A stretch of 10,773 nt of DNA from Mariniphaga sp. (GTDB lineage Bacteria; Bacteroidota; Bacteroidia; Bacteroidales; Prolixibacteraceae). The stretch covers positions 1 through 10,773 of the forward strand of contig JANYLE010000027.1 in NCBI GenBank assembly GCA_025363795.1, written 5' to 3'. A program made the position numbers and the translations under genes. The notes beneath the pieces are model-generated. The model did no database searches. It was not told the DNA's origin and saw only the letters and a program-made list of their open reading frames with translations. Positions 6,868 to 10,773 of this stretch are shown in pieces; the stretch's first letter is position 1, and every line of letters starts with the position of its first letter.

Positions 6868-9800
6868 ATGAAAATAAATACCCAAAAAGACCTTGAAGCG
6901 ATAAAGAACGATTTTCTGGCTAAAGAAAAGGAATTTCAGTTCACCGCTCATATTTGTTATGCCGCTGGTTGTTTGTCCTCAGATTGTAAAGAGTTTAAAG
7001 AGGCTTTCGTACAGGCATTGGAGCATGAAAATCTTCAGAATAAAGTTAAAATCAAACTTACGGGATGCATGGGAGCATGTACGCTGGGCCCGACATTAAT
7101 TATAAATCCCGGTAACACTTTGTATTGTAATCTTAATCCTGCCAGTGCCTCACAGATTGTGAATGAGCACATCCGAAAAGGGAGAATTGCTGAAAAGTTT
7201 TGTTTTAAGGATAAGAGTACGGGGAGAATTATTCCTGAACTAAATAAGATTCCTTTTTTCAAACATCAAAAAAAGATAGTTCTAAAGAAGTGCGGTGTCA
7301 TTGACTACGCTTCTGTGGATGAATATATCGCTCATGACGGATACTTTGCATTGGCTAAAGTTCTCAATTCGATGACTTCGCTTGCTGTAATCGACGAAAT
7401 AAAAAAATCAGGGTTACGTGGTCGTGGCGGTGGCGGATTTCCGACTGGTTTCAAATGGGCAATGGCGAACAAGGAACAGAGCGAACAGAAATATGTCATT
7501 TGTAACGCCGACGAAGGTGATCCCGGGGCATTCATGGACCGAAGTTTGCTTGAAGGTGATGCCCATTCGGTAATTGAGGGAATGCTGATCGGCGGTTTTG
7601 CGATCGGGGCTTCCAAAGGAATCGTTTATATCAGGGCCGAATACCCGATTGCGGTCGAAAGGTTGACAATGGCCCTTAAGGCTGCCAGGGAGCTTGGCAT
7701 TTTAGGGGATCATATTCTTGGCAGTGACTTTAGTTTCAGTATTGATATTCGTATTGGTGCCGGAGCATTTGTTTGTGGCGAAGAGACTGCATTGATGGAT
7801 TCGGTGGAAGGAAAAAGAGGTGAGCCCCGACAAAAACCCCCTTACCCGGCTCAAAGCGGTTTATTTGGAAAACCAACGGTGATTAATAATGTCGAAACGT
7901 TTGGGAATATTGCCCAGATTATATTGAAGGGAGCCGATTGGTTTTCCGCGATTGGAACTGAAAAGAGCAAAGGGACGAAAGTTTTTGCCCTGGCAGGTGA
8001 TATCGTTCAAAAGGGATTGATTGAAGTGCCGATGGGTGTCACTTTAGGTGAGATTATATATGAAGTAGGTGGTGGAATTCCAAGAGGCAAGTTATTTAAA
8101 ATGGCTCAGACAGGCGGTCCGTCGGGCGGATGTCTTACCCCGGCACATTTGAATACTCCCATTGACTATGATTCACTGATTCAGCATGGTGCCATAATGG
8201 GATCGGGGGGATTGATCTGTGCGGATGAAGATACCTGCATGGTTGATATGGCCCGTTTTTTTATGGATTTTGTTCAGGATGAATCGTGTGGAAAATGCGT
8301 CCCATGCCGGATAGGAACCAAGCGGATGCTCGAAATTCTCGAACGAATAACCATTGGTAAAGGGAAAGAAGGTGATGTCGAAACCCTTATTGAATTGGGC
8401 AATTCGATTAAAGAATCGGCTATTTGCGGGCTCGGTCAATCAGCTCCTAACCCGGTATTGAGCAGCATCAAATATTTTAGGCACGAATACGATGAACATA
8501 TCCGCCATAAATATTGCCGGGCCGGTGTTTGCAATGAGCTCTTTCTATCACCGTGTCAGAATGCCTGTCCTGCTGGCGTTAATGTTCCGGGATATATTGC
8601 TCTTATTGCAGCCGGAAGGGTGCGCGACGCCTATAATCTGATCCGCCAGGAAAACCCGTTCCCATCAATATGCGGCAGGGTGTGTACTCATCCATGCGAA
8701 AGTAAATGCCGCCGCGCGCAGATTGACGAACCAATTGCCATTGCTGATCTGAAACGCTATGCAGCTGATTATGTGCTTAATTCCGGTGAGCCGTTTATGA
8801 GTCTTATTTTTCAGAAGAACGGTAAGTCAGTTGGAATTATTGGGGCAGGTCCATCTGGTCTAACCTGCGGATATTACCTGGCACGTTTGGGTTATGCGGT
8901 AGATATTTATGAGGAGAAAAGTGTTGCCGGTGGAATTCTGGCATATGGAATTCCGGAATACCGGTTGCCCAAGGAAGCTTTAAGTAATGAGATTGATTCA
9001 ATAACTCAAGCAGGAATAAATATCATTTATAATTCAAAAGTTGGTAAGGATATCACATTTAATGATTTAAAATCAAAATACAATGCCATCTATATTTCCA
9101 CCGGAACCCAGCTTTCGCGGAAAATTGAAATAGAAGGGGAGGAAAAGAAGGGTGTTTATCACGGACTCGACTTCCTGAGAGATATTAATCTGAAAAAAGA
9201 TGTGGAGGTCAAGGGGATTGTTGCTGTAATTGGCGGCGGAAGTACAGCAATTGATGCGGCAAGATCGGCCCTTAGGCTTGGTGCTCAAAAAGTTCACATT
9301 CTTTACCGGCGGACCCGTGAAGAGATGCCAGCTGACAAAAGGGAGATTGAAGATGCCATCGAGGAGGGAGTTATCCTGCACGAACTGGTGGCACCTGTTC
9401 GTTTTGTCGGATATGGGTCGGTTTCCAGAATTGAATGTGTTAAAATGATGCCCGGCAGGTTTGGGAAGGACGGACGGCGCGTTCCCGTAGTTGTTCCTGA
9501 TTCTAATTTTATGATTGACATTGATTTGGCAATTCCTGCCGTGAGCCAATACTCCGATTTCCCGTTTATTTCGAAAACGGAAGTGGGCATTACCGACTGG
9601 GGAACATTTATTGTTGATCCGGATACCCAAATGACTACACAACCAGGAGTTTTTGCTGGCGGCGATGTCGCCAGAGGTTCTGACGTTGTAATTACTGCCA
9701 TTGCCGATGGAAAAAATGCAGCAAAATCGATTGATAAATTCCTTGGTGGGAAAGGAAAGTTAAATATTGGCGAACCAATTGATATTCCTGTAAAAGGGGT

Positions 9801-9954
9801 AGAGGAGGGAACTGCCGTTGAGCATGAGCGCTTCCAGATGCGATACCTCGATCTGGAACAACGAAAAGGGAATTTCGATGAAGTTCCGCAGGGTTTTCAT
9901 AAGCTCAATGCTATTGCCGAAGCGATGCGATGTTTACAATGTTCACGACGTTAA
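6868..9954 (+). CDS. hydB: HydB/NuoF flavoprotein fused to a GltD/NfnB-like FAD-NADPH oxidoreductase
   Basis: A 1028-aa cytoplasmic fusion. Residues 20-100 are a thioredoxin-like [2Fe-2S] domain (C30, C35, C67, C71). Residues about 145-545 are the NuoF/HydB core, with GRGGGGFPTG (185-194), CNADEGDPGAF (212-222), CGEETALMDSVEGKRGEP (303-320) and a [4Fe-4S] site C474, C477, C480, C520. C457, H544, C550 and C555 resemble the HydB zinc site. Where HydB normally ends in a 2[4Fe-4S] ferredoxin domain, a GltD-type module begins: C563 and C567 (CQNACPAG), C602, C606, C610 and C614, the FAD fold GAGPSG (659-664), an NADPH fold (GGGSTAIDAARSA, from 789) with YRRTREEMPA (813-822), FAD motif GVFAGGD (927-933), and a C-terminal RCLQC (C1022, C1025). 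It probably exchanges electrons between NAD(H), NADP(H), HydC and HydA. The HydA-like gene follows 21 bp later. StnB of Sporomusa transhydrogenase, as I recall, is similarly built. Confidence 0.92.
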   Translation: MKINTQKDLEAIKNDFLAKEKEFQFTAHICYAAGCLSSDCKEFKEAFVQALEHENLQNKVKIKLTGCMGACTLGPTLIINPGNTLYCNLNPASASQIVNEHIRKGRIAEKFCFKDKSTGRIIPELNKIPFFKHQKKIVLKKCGVIDYASVDEYIAHDGYFALAKVLNSMTSLAVIDEIKKSGLRGRGGGGFPTGFKWAMANKEQSEQKYVICNADEGDPGAFMDRSLLEGDAHSVIEGMLIGGFAIGASKGIVYIRAEYPIAVERLTMALKAARELGILGDHILGSDFSFSIDIRIGAGAFVCGEETALMDSVEGKRGEPRQKPPYPAQSGLFGKPTVINNVETFGNIAQIILKGADWFSAIGTEKSKGTKVFALAGDIVQKGLIEVPMGVTLGEIIYEVGGGIPRGKLFKMAQTGGPSGGCLTPAHLNTPIDYDSLIQHGAIMGSGGLICADEDTCMVDMARFFMDFVQDESCGKCVPCRIGTKRMLEILERITIGKGKEGDVETLIELGNSIKESAICGLGQSAPNPVLSSIKYFRHEYDEHIRHKYCRAGVCNELFLSPCQNACPAGVNVPGYIALIAAGRVRDAYNLIRQENPFPSICGRVCTHPCESKCRRAQIDEPIAIADLKRYAADYVLNSGEPFMSLIFQKNGKSVGIIGAGPSGLTCGYYLARLGYAVDIYEEKSVAGGILAYGIPEYRLPKEALSNEIDSITQAGINIIYNSKVGKDITFNDLKSKYNAIYISTGTQLSRKIEIEGEEKKGVYHGLDFLRDINLKKDVEVKGIVAVIGGGSTAIDAARSALRLGAQKVHILYRRTREEMPADKREIEDAIEEGVILHELVAPVRFVGYGSVSRIECVKMMPGRFGKDGRRVPVVVPDSNFMIDIDLAIPAVSQYSDFPFISKTEVGITDWGTFIVDPDTQMTTQPGVFAGGDVARGSDVVITAIADGKNAAKSIDKFLGGKGKLNIGEPIDIPVKGVEEGTAVEHERFQMRYLDLEQRKGNFDEVPQGFHKLNAIAEAMRCLQCSRR

Positions 9955-9975
9955 ACTACCGAAAATCAAATTGCT

Positions 9976-10773
9976 ATGATAAAATTGACCATCAATAAAA
10001 AAGCGGTTCAGGTTAAAGAGGGAACTACCATCTTTGAAGCAGCGAAACAGAATAATATTTTGATTCCCCATTTTTGCTACATGGAAAATGTCCACCAGAT
10101 TGGTTCATGCCGAATTTGTGTGGTAGAGGTTGAGGGGGGGAAGAACCTTATGGCGTCGTGCGTTACCGAGGTAAAAGAGGGGATGGTTGTCCATACCAAT
10201 TCAGAACGGGTTCATAATGTCCGCAAAGTGATTTATGAGTTGATGCTTTCGGATCATCCGAAGAACTGTCTGAGTTGCTGGCGAAATCAAAACTGTGAAT
10301 TACAGGAGCTTGGGAATCTGATACAAATTACGGAATTCAGGTACGAAGGTGCAAAATCGAAAGATTTTATTGACAGTTCAAGCCCATCTATTGTCCGTGA
10401 CAGTTCAAAATGTATTCTTTGCCGCAGGTGTGTTACGGTTTGCAATGATATTCAAGGTGTTGGCTTGATGAATCCGCATCACCGCGGTTTTTCCACTTTC
10501 ATAGGGCCATCGGAAGACGAACTTCTGGGGGAATCGGTTTGTACCAATTGCGGTCAGTGCGTATTGGTATGCCCGGTTGGCGCATTAAAAGAGAAAGATT
10601 CGACTCAAAACGTCTGGGAAGCGTTATACGACAAGTCGAAAACTGTTGTAATACAAACAGCTCCTGCAGTACGAGCTGCACTTGGCGAAGTATTTGGTTA
10701 TGATCCAGGTACATTAGTGACTGGTAAAATGGCTGCGGCATTGCATGAGCTTGGTTTTAATTATGTTTTTGAT
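9976..10773 (+). CDS. hydA: Second HydA-like [FeFe] hydrogenase-family subunit, partial (C-terminus off the right edge)
   Basis: 266 codons are open to the window edge. The Fe-S input chain parallels the first HydA: plant-type [2Fe-2S] (C34, C45, C48, C62), His-ligated [4Fe-4S] (H94, C98, C101, C107), and two [4Fe-4S] sites (C146, C149, C152, C156 and C189, C192, C195, C199). The beginning of the H-cluster domain is present (VVIQTAPAVRAALGE, then TGKMAAALHELGF), so the protein is not cut short after its ferredoxin domains. The catalytic L1, L2 and L3 motifs lie beyond the window, so activity as a hydrogenase cannot be confirmed. It starts 21 bp after the fused HydB-NADPH gene, at an ATG with no clear Shine-Dalgarno. 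It is presumably the electron-accepting or H2-reacting subunit of that complex. Relatives without an H-cluster would act as ferredoxin-linking subunits instead. Confidence 0.88.
   Translation, partial: MIKLTINKKAVQVKEGTTIFEAAKQNNILIPHFCYMENVHQIGSCRICVVEVEGGKNLMASCVTEVKEGMVVHTNSERVHNVRKVIYELMLSDHPKNCLSCWRNQNCELQELGNLIQITEFRYEGAKSKDFIDSSSPSIVRDSSKCILCRRCVTVCNDIQGVGLMNPHHRGFSTFIGPSEDELLGESVCTNCGQCVLVCPVGALKEKDSTQNVWEALYDKSKTVVIQTAPAVRAALGEVFGYDPGTLVTGKMAAALHELGFNYVFD

Noticed and set aside
9073..9642. 189-codon open frame on the minus strand inside the fusion gene
   Set aside because: It is antisense to the well-supported GltD module, has no recognisable domain, and looks like a mirror frame of the real gene.

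Overview
The window most likely comes from an anaerobic or facultative member of the Bacteroidota. A secreted GH78-type alpha-L-rhamnosidase points that way, as do mostly Shine-Dalgarno-free starts and a TAnnTTTG-type -7 element at 5929-5936. There is no 16S or other marker gene, so this placement is inference.

Layout. (1) Positions 1-1912, minus strand: the N-terminal 637 codons of a secreted GH78-like glycosidase, cut by the window edge. (2) 1913-2373: an AT-rich divergent intergenic region. (3) 2374-5850, plus strand: a tight hydC-hydB-hydA set. It encodes a NuoE-like [2Fe-2S] protein, a short NuoF-like NADH/FMN/[4Fe-4S] protein, and a complete M3-type [FeFe] hydrogenase catalytic subunit. 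(4) 5851-6032: an intergenic gap with a probable new promoter and a near-palindrome next to it. (5) 6033-10773 and beyond, plus strand: a second set in the same C-B-A order. It has a second NuoE-like protein, then a 334-bp gap, then a 1028-aa protein fusing a HydB/NuoF module to a GltD/NfnB-like FAD-NADPH oxidoreductase, and finally the first 266 codons of a second HydA-like protein that runs off the right edge.

How the genes fit together. In HydABC enzymes, HydB oxidises or reduces NAD(H) at FMN. HydC and HydB pass electrons through Fe-S clusters to HydA, whose H-cluster makes or consumes H2. The two sets here look functionally different. The first HydB (394 aa) has only the NuoF core: no N-terminal thioredoxin-like [2Fe-2S] domain, no C-terminal ferredoxin domain, and no Cys/His residues resembling the HydB zinc site. 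That suggests a simple NADH-linked hydrogenase. The second HydB keeps the N-terminal [2Fe-2S] domain and the zinc-site-like residues. In place of the usual C-terminal ferredoxin domain it carries a complete GltD-like module with two dinucleotide folds and an NADPH-type YRRTREEMPA motif. The second complex may therefore connect NAD(H), NADP(H), low-potential carriers and possibly H2 in one machine, an arrangement reminiscent of the Sporomusa-type transhydrogenase Stn. Whether the second HydA carries an H-cluster cannot be seen, because its L1-L3 motifs lie beyond the window. No HydEFG maturation genes are present in the window.
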